Positions 55,432 through 63,807 of a DNA stretch of 64,000 nucleotides are shown here, one piece after another. Position numbers and translations under genes: made by a program. A model generated the notes under the pieces. That model searched no databases and had not been told where the DNA came from. It was given only the letters and a program-made list of their open reading frames with translations. Within the stretch, counting starts at the first letter, position 1; every line of letters begins with the position of its first letter. Origin of the DNA: Paraburkholderia haematera (GTDB lineage Bacteria; Pseudomonadota; Gammaproteobacteria; Burkholderiales; Burkholderiaceae); the NCBI RefSeq assembly GCF_905220975.1, contig NZ_CAJNBK010000007.1, forward strand, positions 186,001-250,000, written 5' to 3'.

Positions 55432-56643
55432 ATGACTTCGACAACCCTTCACGCCGTGACAAACGATCTGCTCATTACCGACGTCCGTCAGCCGGACGGC
55501 GCACGCGTCGACGTATCGATCGCCGACGGCCACATCGTGGCAATCGGCCCCGGCCTGCCGCGTGCGCCCGGCATCGCCCATGAGGACGGCGCGGGTGCGC
55601 TGCTGCTGCCTGGATTCGTCGAAGGCCATACGCACCTCGACAAGACCACCTGGGGCATGGACTGGTATCGCAATGAGGTCGGCCCGAAACTGACCGACCG
55701 CATCGAAAACGAGCGGCGCTGGCGCGCGCAAAGCGGCCATGACGCGGGTGCACAGTCGCTCGCGCTGGCTCGCGCATTCATGCAGGCGGGCACGACACGT
55801 CTGCGGACCCACGTCGATATCGATACCGACGCGGGACTGCGCCATCTGGAAGGCGTACTCGCCACGCGCGAGCGGTTGCGCGATGTGCTCGACATGCAGA
55901 TCGTCGCGTTCCCGCAGTCGGGCGTACTCGGCCGTCCCGGCACGGACATGCTGCTCGATCGCGCCTTGAGCGAAGGCGCCGATGTGCTCGGCGCGCTCGA
56001 TCCCGCGTTGATCGACGGCGATCCGGTTGCGTCGCTGAACCTGACCTTCGACATCGCAAACCGCCATCACAAACCGATCGATATTCATCTTCATGAACCC
56101 GGCGAAATCGGCGCGTTCACGCTGGGTCTTCTGCTCGACCGGGTCGCCGCACTCGGCATGCAAGGGCAAGTGGTCGTCAGCCATGCGTTCTGTCTGGGCG
56201 CATTGCCCGAGCGCGAACGCGATGCCTTGCTCACGCGGCTCGCCGACCTTCGCGTGGCCCTCCTGACGACGGCACCGCCTTCGACACCGGTGCCGCCGCT
56301 CAAGGCCTGCATCGAACGCGGCGTGACGCTGTTCGGCGGCAACGACGGCGTGCGCGACGCGTGGACACCGTATGGCTCGCCGGACATGCTCGAGCGCGCG
56401 ATGCTGATCGGCATGCGCTACGGCCTGCGCCGCGACGACGATCTCGCGATTGCGTTCGATTGCGTCAGCACCACCACCGCCCAAGGCTGCGGATTCGCCG
56501 ACTACGGCTTGCACGCCGGTGCGCGTGCCGATCTCGTCCTGCTGGACGCGGATACGATCGCCCACGCAATCGTCGCGCGGCCGCAGCGCAAGCTGGTGGT
56601 GGCCAATGGCCGGATTGTCGCGCGCAATGGCGCAGGTCGTTAA
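55432..56643 (+). CDS. Cytosine deaminase-like amidohydrolase
   Basis: 403 residues of the metal-dependent amidohydrolase superfamily. Metal ligands: HxH in EGHTHLDKTTWG, His in DIHLHEPGE, His in VVVSHAFCLGA and Asp in FGGNDGVRDAW. The IENERRWRA and CGFADYG phrases match the CodA-like branch (cytosine, isoguanine or creatinine deaminases). Starts 52 bases after the Hsp70 operon without a visible terminator; a functional link is not implied. Confidence 0.87.
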   Translation: MTSTTLHAVTNDLLITDVRQPDGARVDVSIADGHIVAIGPGLPRAPGIAHEDGAGALLLPGFVEGHTHLDKTTWGMDWYRNEVGPKLTDRIENERRWRAQSGHDAGAQSLALARAFMQAGTTRLRTHVDIDTDAGLRHLEGVLATRERLRDVLDMQIVAFPQSGVLGRPGTDMLLDRALSEGADVLGALDPALIDGDPVASLNLTFDIANRHHKPIDIHLHEPGEIGAFTLGLLLDRVAALGMQGQVVVSHAFCLGALPERERDALLTRLADLRVALLTTAPPSTPVPPLKACIERGVTLFGGNDGVRDAWTPYGSPDMLERAMLIGMRYGLRRDDDLAIAFDCVSTTTAQGCGFADYGLHAGARADLVLLDADTIAHAIVARPQRKLVVANGRIVARNGAGR

Positions 56644-56767
56644 GATCCTCAACGAATAGGCCGTGCTCAACGGCGACGTTGCCGTCTCGCTGGTTTATCC
56701 AGGCCGTGAGTTCGTGCCGCGCAAGATCCGCGAATTCATCGATCTCGCTGTCGGTTATTTCAAGTGA
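56627..56767 (+). pseudogene. LysR-type regulator C-terminal remnant
   Basis: Frame reading VAVSLVYPGREFVPRKIREFIDLAVGYFK then TGA at 56765-56767, the usual last ~30 residues of LysR effector domains, with a TAG just upstream at 56657-56659. No N-terminal half is found, so it is a decayed fragment. Confidence 0.7.
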
Positions 56768-57103
56768 TGAAAAGCGGATGACCGGGCGCGGTGGCTTCGC
56801 TTGCCGTCAAGGGCATCGTGCCTCACAGCACCGGCGCCAGCGCCGTGATGAACCCCCTGATCCTACCCATGCCACATACTCCGCTTCGCCTCTGGAAGCG
56901 AATTTAGCCACGACACGCGCGATTCGAAGCGCACGCTGCGGTATGGCGGAAATCACGGCACCCGGGTCGTAAAACGTGTTAGCGGGTCATACCTCGGCGA
57001 CGGCCACAACGCCCTGCCCCTTTCATGCAAGCGGCACGGGTTATTCGAACCAGCCGATATAACCCGGCCCGGAATGCGCCGCGTGCCGCGCAGGGCACGC
57101 TCT
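56768..57103. other. Degraded region, nothing recognised
   Basis: 336 bases between the LysR remnant and the phnW-like gene stop. No intact gene; may hold remnants. Confidence 0.4.
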
Positions 57104-58333
57104 TCACGCGGCTTCTGCCAGCGCCTTGCGCTCTTCTATCGCCACCGCCGGCGGCGCGGCGTGGTCGACGCCCATCGCCTGCAACGACTGCGCGCAGGCC
57201 TCCACCACGCGGCGCATCACGCGCTCATCCACCTGGCCGATGCAGCCGATGCGGAAGCTGTCCACCACCGTCAGCTTGCCCGGATAGATGATGAAGCCCT
57301 GCGCCTTCATCAATTCATAGAAGCGTTCGAACTTGAACGACGGATGTGCCGGCGCGAAAAACGTGACGATGATCGGCGAGCGCCAACGCGCGCTGAGCAA
57401 CGGCTCGAAGCCGAGTTCATGCATGCCCGCGACCAGCACGTCGCGATTGTTCGCATACCGTGCGAGACGCCCGGTCTGACCGCCTTCGAGCTTGTGCAGA
57501 CGCAATGCCTCGATAAATGCGGCCACCGTGTGCGTCGGCGGCGTGAAGCGCCATTGACCGGTGCGATTCATCACGTCCCACTGATCGTAGACGTCGAGCG
57601 AGAGCGAATGGCTGCGGCCCTTGGCCTCCTGCAACGCGCGCTTGCGGGCAATCACGAAACCGAAGCCCGGCACACCCTCGATGCATTTGTTCGCCGACGA
57701 CACGAAGGCCTCGCACGAAATCTGATTCACGTCGAGCGGCACCGCGCCGAATGCGCTCATCGAGTCGATCAGCAGCTTGCGGCCTTTTTTCGCGGTGGCG
57801 GCGGCGATTTCTTCGATCGGGTTGAGAATCCCGGAGCTGGTTTCGCAGTGCACGGCGACCACGTGCGTGATGCGCGGATCGGCGTCCAGCATGCTTTCGA
57901 CTTCGGCGCCGCGCGGGGGCAGATAGTCGCCCTTATCGAGCACCGTGCAGGCACGGCCGAGATAGCCGAGCGTGGTCGCAATGCGCTTGCCGTAGGCGCC
58001 GTTGGCCAGCACCAGGGCATGGCCGTCGCGCGGAATCAGGCTGCCGAGCATCGCTTCGACGCAATAGCTGCCGCTGCCCTGAAGCGGCACGCAGTCGTAC
58101 TCGCCCGCGGTGTCGCCGGCAATGTCCAGCAGGCTGCTGCGCAGTTGAGTGGTCATCGCGCGGAAGTCGCCGTCCCACGAGCCCCAGTCGCGCAGCATCG
58201 CTTCTTTGGTCGAGAATGCCGTAGTCAGCGGCCCCGGGGTCAACAGATACGGCTCGCCTTTCGCCGGCGCGGCACACGTCACGGTTGAAGGTAGGGCGGA
58301 CACTGCCGGGGAGCTGTCGATCGCGCTGTCCAT
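57104..58333 (-). CDS. phnW: 2-aminoethylphosphonate-pyruvate aminotransferase-like (PhnW)
   Basis: 409 residues from the ATG at 58333, with GGAG nine bases upstream; a GTG at 58372 is possible. Class V PLP aminotransferase: LTPGPLTTAFSTKEAML near the N-terminus, GSGSYCVEAMLG for cofactor phosphate, LIDSMSAFGAVP and the Lys in SSANKCIEGVPGFGF. PhnW turns 2-aminoethylphosphonate and pyruvate into phosphonoacetaldehyde and alanine. No phnX (phosphonatase) gene is seen in the window. Divergent from a LysR gene with a palindromic operator. Confidence 0.85.
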   Translation of the reverse strand: MDSAIDSSPAVSALPSTVTCAAPAKGEPYLLTPGPLTTAFSTKEAMLRDWGSWDGDFRAMTTQLRSSLLDIAGDTAGEYDCVPLQGSGSYCVEAMLGSLIPRDGHALVLANGAYGKRIATTLGYLGRACTVLDKGDYLPPRGAEVESMLDADPRITHVVAVHCETSSGILNPIEEIAAATAKKGRKLLIDSMSAFGAVPLDVNQISCEAFVSSANKCIEGVPGFGFVIARKRALQEAKGRSHSLSLDVYDQWDVMNRTGQWRFTPPTHTVAAFIEALRLHKLEGGQTGRLARYANNRDVLVAGMHELGFEPLLSARWRSPIIVTFFAPAHPSFKFERFYELMKAQGFIIYPGKLTVVDSFRIGCIGQVDERVMRRVVEACAQSLQAMGVDHAAPPAVAIEERKALAEAA

Positions 58334-58389
58334 GTTCGGAATCTCCGATATCGCTGTTTCGATGCTTGACACAGTACAGAAAGGTCGAT

Positions 58390-58423
58390 CATCGGTAAAA
58401 TCGATATAATCGATGCAGGCATC
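58390..58423. promoter_or_regulatory. LysR operator between phnW and its regulator
   Basis: Contains ATCG-N7-CGAT (58391-58405), a second ATCGAT at 58409-58414, and a perfect GATGC-AG-GCATC palindrome at 58412-58423, all in the gap of the divergent pair. Confidence 0.5.
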
Positions 58424-58452
58424 GTAAAAACTTATCTCTCGACGAGGCGGAC

Positions 58453-59334
58453 GTGCAATACGCGCAATTGCGGGCGTTTCATGCGGTCGCGGAACATGGC
58501 GGGTTTTCCAAAGCAGCGCAGGCGCTGTCGCTCACGCAGCCGGCGGTGTCGGATCACGTGAAGCGGCTCGAGCAGGACTACGGCGTCAAATTGTTCGAGC
58601 GTGGCCCGCGCGGCGTCGAAACCACGGAACTCGGCCTGCGTCTCTTCAGCGTGACGCGGCAGATGCTCGGTTGCGAGCGCGACGCACGGCAACTGCTCGA
58701 ATCGGCGGGCGGGCTCGAGTCCGGCTCGCTCTCGCTGGTCGCGGACGCGCCCGATCTGGCGGTCGCGTTGATCGGCGCGTTTCGCAAGCTGCATCCGGGA
58801 ATCGTCGTGACGCTCTCGATCGCCAATGCCGCGGACTGCATGCAGCGCGTGCTGTCGAGCGCGGTCGATGCCGCCATTACCGCCGCCCCGCAGGTGCACA
58901 GCCGGCTCGAGTCGCGCGTGCTGCGGCGCGATCCGCTGGTGGCGATGGTGCCGGCAAGCTATCCGGTGGCGAAGAAACGCAAGCTGAGCTACGCGGAACT
59001 CGTGCAGCAGCCCATGATCTTTCGCGAGCCGCAATCGGTCACACAGCAGTTGCTGGAGATCGAATTGGTGCGCGAATCGTTGCAGGTCGAACCGGTGATG
59101 TATGTGGACGGGCGTGAAGCGCTGGAGGAAGCGGTCGCGCAAGGCATGGGGGTGGGCGTGATCGCACGCGCGGAATTCAACGAGTCCCGGCGGATCAGAA
59201 TGATTCCGCTCCAGGATTGCCAGGTTCAGATGATCGAATCGCTCACGCGGCTCGCCGGCCGGCCGGGGTCGAATCTGCTGGATGCGTTGTTTGCGGTGGA
59301 GTTGGCGGGCGCCGCTGCGGTAACGGCTCAATAA
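58453..59334 (+). CDS. LysR-family regulator (phnW neighbour)
   Basis: 293 residues from a GTG at 58453 with GAGG upstream. Winged helix FHAVAEHGGFSKAAQALSLTQPAVSDHVKRLEQDYGVKLFERGPRGVETTELG and a typical effector domain. Divergent from the PhnW-like gene; probably its activator for 2-aminoethylphosphonate use. A terminator follows at 59342. Confidence 0.9.
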   Translation: MQYAQLRAFHAVAEHGGFSKAAQALSLTQPAVSDHVKRLEQDYGVKLFERGPRGVETTELGLRLFSVTRQMLGCERDARQLLESAGGLESGSLSLVADAPDLAVALIGAFRKLHPGIVVTLSIANAADCMQRVLSSAVDAAITAAPQVHSRLESRVLRRDPLVAMVPASYPVAKKRKLSYAELVQQPMIFREPQSVTQQLLEIELVRESLQVEPVMYVDGREALEEAVAQGMGVGVIARAEFNESRRIRMIPLQDCQVQMIESLTRLAGRPGSNLLDALFAVELAGAAAVTAQ

Positions 59335-59341
59335 AACCGTA

Positions 59342-59376
59342 AGCCGCCGGGCAAGCGCTGCCCGGCGGCTTTTTAT
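59342..59376 (+). terminator. Rho-independent terminator of the 58453 LysR gene
   Basis: 12-bp stem AGCCGCCGGGCA/TGCCCGGCGGCT with a five-base loop followed by TTTTAT, eight bases past the LysR stop. Confidence 0.9.
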
Positions 59377-59485
59377 ACGGTCCTGAATAGACGGTCCTGA
59401 AGCGGAAAGCGTGGGGTGACGCGAGGCCAGGCGAGGCGGCACATAGCCTCGCGACCACACGGCCCCACACTACGCGCCGATCCTG

Positions 59486-60232
59486 TTAGCGCGAACCGCC
59501 GCTGGCAATCAGGCTTTCGCCGGTCATCCAGCGCGAGTCGTCGGAGGCGAGGAATGCCACGACGTCCGCGATATCGTCGGGTTGACCGATGCGGCCAAGC
59601 GGCGTCGTGCTGACCGCCCACGCCTCGAAGTCCGAGCCGATGAAGCCAGCACTATGCGTGCCTTCAGTTTCCACCATGCCGGGATTCACGGAGTTGACGC
59701 GAATCTTGCGCGGGCCGAGTTCACGTGCGAGCACGCCGGTGATAGCGTCCACCGCGCCCTTGGTGGCCGTATAGACCGCGCTGCCCGGCGGCGTAATGCG
59801 GCTGACAACCGAGCTGACGTTCACAATGCTGCCACCTTCGCCCAGATGCTTCGCCGCCGCTTGCGTGACCAGCAGCAGGCCCAGCACGTTCACATTGAAC
59901 TGCTTATGGAAGTGCTCTTCGGTGATCTCTTCGATCGGTGCCATCTCGTACACGCCGGAATTGTTGACGAGCACGTCGAGGCGGCCATACGTTTCGACTG
60001 CCGCATCGATGATGCCCTTCGCGTCGGCGGCCTTGGACACATCGCCTGCAATTGCCACTGCCTTGCCGCCCGCCGCGGTAATTGCTGCGACCACATCGTC
60101 CGCGCCTGCCTTGCTGGACGCATAGTTCACCACCACCGAGGCGCCCTGCGCCGCCAGTGCCTTCGCAATCGCGGCGCCGATGCCTTTCGATGCGCCCGTT
60201 ACAACCGCAACCTTACCTGTGAGCTTGCTCAT
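59486..60232 (-). CDS. Short-chain dehydrogenase (3-oxoacyl-ACP reductase-like)
   Basis: 248 residues from the ATG at 60232 (AAGGA upstream); the frame reaches further left in 5' direction but that part is not homologous. TGASKGIGAAIAKAL, NNSGVYE, SSVVSRITPPGSAVYTATK (Ser, Tyr, Lys present) and SVNPGMVETEG. Classical SDR of the FabG-like branch, often acting on sugars or alcohols. Substrate unknown. Confidence 0.9.
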   Translation of the reverse strand: MSKLTGKVAVVTGASKGIGAAIAKALAAQGASVVVNYASSKAGADDVVAAITAAGGKAVAIAGDVSKAADAKGIIDAAVETYGRLDVLVNNSGVYEMAPIEEITEEHFHKQFNVNVLGLLLVTQAAAKHLGEGGSIVNVSSVVSRITPPGSAVYTATKGAVDAITGVLARELGPRKIRVNSVNPGMVETEGTHSAGFIGSDFEAWAVSTTPLGRIGQPDDIADVVAFLASDDSRWMTGESLIASGGSR

Positions 60233-60440
60233 GATCGATTCCTTTAGACGAAGTTCGCGCCGACGTGCCATCGCGGAGAGTCGCGACGCTGACGCCGATG
60301 AAGCTGGAAATGCAGTGGCGCTGTCACTGGACACAATGTAGGCACACGGGCCGCAGGGATAAAGCGGCTGGAGACGAATAGATACGTCGGATGAGCCGAA
60401 CAATCGGCAAGACGTTGGGGGCGGAACGCACGAGGGAAGG

Positions 60441-60634
60441 TCAAACAAAAGCACGGCGGGCACCGGCGTTGACGCCGGCGCGACACCCGCCTGCTTCATC
60501 GCCTGGACGCAAACCCGCAAAAAACGACTGCGCGTTCGCATCGAGCGTCTCGATGTGATACCCGCCTTCCTGCACGATCAACGTCGGCAGTTTTAGCGCA
60601 CCGGGTTGGCCGCCGAGTTTGCCGAAGCCCAGCT
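60441..60634 (-). pseudogene. Histone-deacetylase-like/acetylpolyamine hydrolase remnant
   Basis: On the minus strand reads LGFGKLGG...LPTLIVQEGGYHIETLDANAQSFFAG, the C-terminal signature of bacterial histone-deacetylase-like amidohydrolases, ending at TGA 60441-60443. The rest of the gene (about 280 residues) is missing, replaced by the TSUP permease neighbourhood. Confidence 0.7.
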
Positions 60635-60656
60635 AACCGGGGATGAACCTGACGGT

Positions 60657-60773
60657 TCACCGATTTCCGCATTTGCGGATGAACGCGATCTGCACCGCCA
60701 CACTTGCCAGCACGGCCAACGCGCCTAACGTATCCAGAATAGTCGACCACACAATCCAGCCCTCCTGCTTCAC
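60657..60773 (-). CDS. Possible 38-residue single-helix membrane protein
   Basis: From GTG at 60773 (or GTG at 60782): one hydrophobic helix (ILDTLGALAVLASVAVQIAFI) with RKCGNR at the end. It follows the TSUP permease stop by 17 bases on the same strand, which would allow coupled re-initiation; GGGGAG lies too close to the 60773 GTG to be a normal ribosome site. Confidence 0.35.
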   Translation of the reverse strand: MKQEGWIVWSTILDTLGALAVLASVAVQIAFIRKCGNR

Positions 60774-60789
60774 GCTCCCCACTTCATGA

Positions 60790-61539
60790 TCAAACGAATG
60801 CGCGCACCAGTAACTGAATACCCAGGCCGAGCAGACAAAGAAAAAACCAACGGCGGAAGGTCACCGGACTAATGTGCCCGCGCACCCGTTGGCCGATCCA
60901 CATGCCGAGCAAGGCGGGCACCACGGCGCCAAGCGACTCGCCCAGGTCGTCGACCGCAAATACATGCTCCCGTGTCAGGCCGATAGCGAGCGCGATGGTG
61001 GAAACGGTGAACGACAGGCCGAGGGCCTGAACCAGGTCCTCCTTTTTTAACGTTAACCCCTGAAGATAAGGCACCGCCGGCACGACGAACACGCCGGTCC
61101 CTCCCGTGATCGCGCCGGTGACCACGCCGACCGCCGGCGACAGCCAGCGCTCGTGTCGTGCCGGCACCGAGAAGCGCCAGGCCATCAGCCCGGCCGCGGC
61201 ATAGAGCGTCAACGCGGCGCCCAACCCGGCCACGGCCCATTCGCCACCGCCGCCCGCAATGAACGACGCAGCCGCGAGCGTGCCCGCGACGATGCCCACC
61301 ATCATCGGCCACAAACGCTTGACCAACTCCCGCACGCCGGGCCCCGCGAACAGTTGCCAGACGTTCGTGACGAACGATGGCAGCAACAGCATCGCGGCAG
61401 CCTGCGCCGGCAGCATCAGCGTCCCGAGCACGCCCATGGCGACGGTCGGCAGGCCCATGCCGGTCACGCCCTTGACGAAGCCGGCCAGCACGAAAGTCGC
61501 GGCAATCACGCTCGCATGCAGCGCAAAAGAAGAGGTCAT
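60790..61539 (-). CDS. TSUP-family membrane permease
   Basis: 249 residues from the ATG at 61539. About eight membrane helices and the TSUP/TauE signature AGFVKGVTGMGLPTVAMG in the first helix pair, with GAITGGTGVFVVPAVPYLQ in the second half. The family exports sulfite, sulfoacetate or other organic anions. Divergent from a LysR gene at 61695, likely its regulator. Confidence 0.9.
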   Translation of the reverse strand: MTSSFALHASVIAATFVLAGFVKGVTGMGLPTVAMGVLGTLMLPAQAAAMLLLPSFVTNVWQLFAGPGVRELVKRLWPMMVGIVAGTLAAASFIAGGGGEWAVAGLGAALTLYAAAGLMAWRFSVPARHERWLSPAVGVVTGAITGGTGVFVVPAVPYLQGLTLKKEDLVQALGLSFTVSTIALAIGLTREHVFAVDDLGESLGAVVPALLGMWIGQRVRGHISPVTFRRWFFLCLLGLGIQLLVRAFV

Positions 61540-61694
61540 GGGGATGATGTTCTGGATGTCATGTGAGCGATTTTCGATTACCGCGGCGGCGCCCACAATG
61601 CGTAAGATACGTACTGTGACTTAGGCTAGGGCTAAGGCTGAAACCGCACCCGCAACTCCAGTCACGGTTGCGCCACCCACTCTAATCCGACTCC

Positions 61695-62585
61695 ATGCGC
61701 TTCGATCTGATCGACCTCCGCCTTTTCCTGAACATCCTCGACACCGGCAGCATCACGCATGGCGCGGCGCGCGCGAACATGTCGCTGCCGTCGGCCAGCG
61801 CGCGTTTGCGCGGCATGGAAGATGCATTGGGCGTGCCGTTGCTGGAGCGCGGCCGGCGCGGCGTGGAGTCCACGGCGACAGGCGACACGCTTGCGCATCA
61901 CGCGAGACTCGTGCTCGGCCAGATCGACCGGATGCAAGGCGAACTCGGCGAACATCAGGCCGGGAGCAAAGCCTGCATCCGTCTGTGGACCAATACCGCC
62001 GCGATCACCGAGTTTTTGCCCTCAGCGATTGGTCTCTTTTTGCGCGATCACCCCAACGTGCAGATCGATCTGAAGGAACGGCAAAGCAGCGAAACCGTGA
62101 AAGCGGTGCTGACCGGCGCGGCGGAGATCGGCATCATCTCGGATGCCGTCGAACACGGCGCGTTGCAGACGCTGCCCTTCGCCGTCGACAAACTCGTGCT
62201 GGTCACGAGCCGGGACGACCCGCTAGCCGCGCGGCGCCGCGTGACGCTTGCGGAAGTGGCTGACCGTGAATTCATCGGCCTGAGCACGAGCAGCGCGTTG
62301 CACGCATACCTGGGCGAACGCGCCCTGCTATCCGGACAGCCGCTCAGCGTCCGTGCGCATATGCGGACCTTCGACAGCATCTGCTGCATGGTCGAACAGG
62401 GCGCGGGCATCGCCATCGTGCCTGCCACCGCCGCGAAACGCTATCGCGGCACGCCGGGCATTCGCACGATCGAACTGACGGACAGTTGGGCGACGCGTCA
62501 GTTGCTGATCTGCATGCGCGACCTGAACGCGCTGAAACGGCCGGAAAAGGCGCTGGTCCGGCATCTGGCGGGTGTCGAAGGATGA
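61695..62585 (+). CDS. LysR-family regulator (TSUP neighbour)
   Basis: 296 residues. Winged helix FLNILDTGSITHGAARANMSLPSASARLRGMEDALGVPLLERGRRGVESTATG and a typical effector domain. Divergent from the TSUP permease; the reductase gene at 62753 lies downstream on the same strand. Confidence 0.9.
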   Translation: MRFDLIDLRLFLNILDTGSITHGAARANMSLPSASARLRGMEDALGVPLLERGRRGVESTATGDTLAHHARLVLGQIDRMQGELGEHQAGSKACIRLWTNTAAITEFLPSAIGLFLRDHPNVQIDLKERQSSETVKAVLTGAAEIGIISDAVEHGALQTLPFAVDKLVLVTSRDDPLAARRRVTLAEVADREFIGLSTSSALHAYLGERALLSGQPLSVRAHMRTFDSICCMVEQGAGIAIVPATAAKRYRGTPGIRTIELTDSWATRQLLICMRDLNALKRPEKALVRHLAGVEG

Positions 62586-62752
62586 CGAAGGTGTAGGGCT
62601 GACACTCAATTATCAATACGGTTTATTTGACAACCTATTTTTAATCGATTTGCCTGATTGTCGGCTGTTTCTTATCCTTGAAGCACAACCGGCCACCGCG
62701 CATTGCATGCGGCGGCCGCTCTGCCCCTCTCTGTCCATTGGACGGCAAGATC

Positions 62753-63730
62753 ATGGAAAGAACCACCTTCAGCGTACGCGTCGACAGCGTGCGCGACGAA
62801 GCGCACGGCGTGCGCTCGTTCAGCGTCTCGCGTCTGGACGGACAACCGTTCGACGGTTACGAACCCGGCGCGCATATCGACGTGACCGTGCCCTCGGGCG
62901 TCACGCGGCAATATTCCTTGTGCGGCGATCCGGATCATCGTGACGCGCACCTGTTTGCCGTCAAACGTGAAGACGCGTCGCGCGGCGGTTCGCGCTCGCT
63001 GCATGACGATGTGACGATAGGCAGCGAATTGACGGTCGGCGCGCCGCGCAATCTGTTCCAACTTGCGCCCGGTGCGAGCGAACACATACTGGTTGCAGCG
63101 GGCATTGGCGTGACACCGCTATTGAGCATGGCGTACCGGTTGCTCAAGCAGAAGCAGCCCTTCGTATTGCATTATTTCGCGCGCAGTGCGGAGCACGCGG
63201 CGTTCTTGCCGTTGCTCTCGCGCGCGCCGTTCAGCGATTACGTGCGGCTTCATTTCGGCGTCGAACGGGAACAGCTCGATACGGTGCTGGCCGACTGCGT
63301 GGCAAGCGCGCGTGAAGGCTCGCACCTCTATACCTGCGGCCCGGCGCCCTTCATGGAGCGTGTGGTGGCAATAGGCGAAAAGCGCCTTGCTGCCGAAGCG
63401 ATTCACCTTGAACGCTTTGCGGCCGAGCCCGCTTCGGCGGCCAGCGGTGAATCGAACACGCTCGATTCATTCGAAGTGCGAATCGCCAGCAGCGGTGCAA
63501 CGGTCCACGTGGACAAACACACGACGATCGTCGCCGCGCTGGCGTCGATCGGTATCGAAGTCGATACGTCATGTGGTGAAGGCGTATGCGGGACCTGCAT
63601 GGTCGACGTGGTGAGCGGCACGCCCGAGCATCGCGACCACTGTCTGAGCAAAGCGGAAAGAGCCGGCGGCAAGGTGATCTGCTGCTGCGTGTCACGCGCG
63701 GCTTCGCCGTTGCTGGTACTCGATCTTTAA
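62753..63730 (+). CDS. Oxygenase reductase (phthalate dioxygenase reductase-like)
   Basis: 325 residues from the ATG at 62753. Flavin domain with RQYSLCGDP (flavin) and HILVAAGIGVTPLLSMAYRL (NAD pyrophosphate), CGPAPFM, and a C-terminal plant-type ferredoxin: TSCGEGVCGTCMVDVVSG...DHCLSK carrying the four 2Fe-2S cysteines. Order flavin-NAD-ferredoxin is that of class IA reductases such as phthalate dioxygenase reductase and VanB. No oxygenase subunit gene is seen in the window. A terminator follows at 63760. Confidence 0.9.
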   Translation: MERTTFSVRVDSVRDEAHGVRSFSVSRLDGQPFDGYEPGAHIDVTVPSGVTRQYSLCGDPDHRDAHLFAVKREDASRGGSRSLHDDVTIGSELTVGAPRNLFQLAPGASEHILVAAGIGVTPLLSMAYRLLKQKQPFVLHYFARSAEHAAFLPLLSRAPFSDYVRLHFGVEREQLDTVLADCVASAREGSHLYTCGPAPFMERVVAIGEKRLAAEAIHLERFAAEPASAASGESNTLDSFEVRIASSGATVHVDKHTTIVAALASIGIEVDTSCGEGVCGTCMVDVVSGTPEHRDHCLSKAERAGGKVICCCVSRAASPLLVLDL

Positions 63731-63759
63731 GACTCGATCTTCAGACCTTCAGCGCAACC

Positions 63760-63790
63760 AGGTGCTGCATTCGCAGCACCTTCTTTCTTG
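63760..63790 (+). terminator. Rho-independent terminator of the reductase gene
   Basis: 9-bp stem AGGTGCTGC/GCAGCACCT with an ATTC loop followed by TCTTTCTT. Confidence 0.8.
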
Positions 63791-63807
63791 CGCCCCCTGT
63801 TGCAGCC

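Noticed and set aside
59486..60541. SDR gene with a 100-residue N-terminal extension
   Set aside because: The ATG at 60232 has a good ribosome site and begins at the standard SDR N-terminus; the extension overlaps the deacetylase remnant in another frame.
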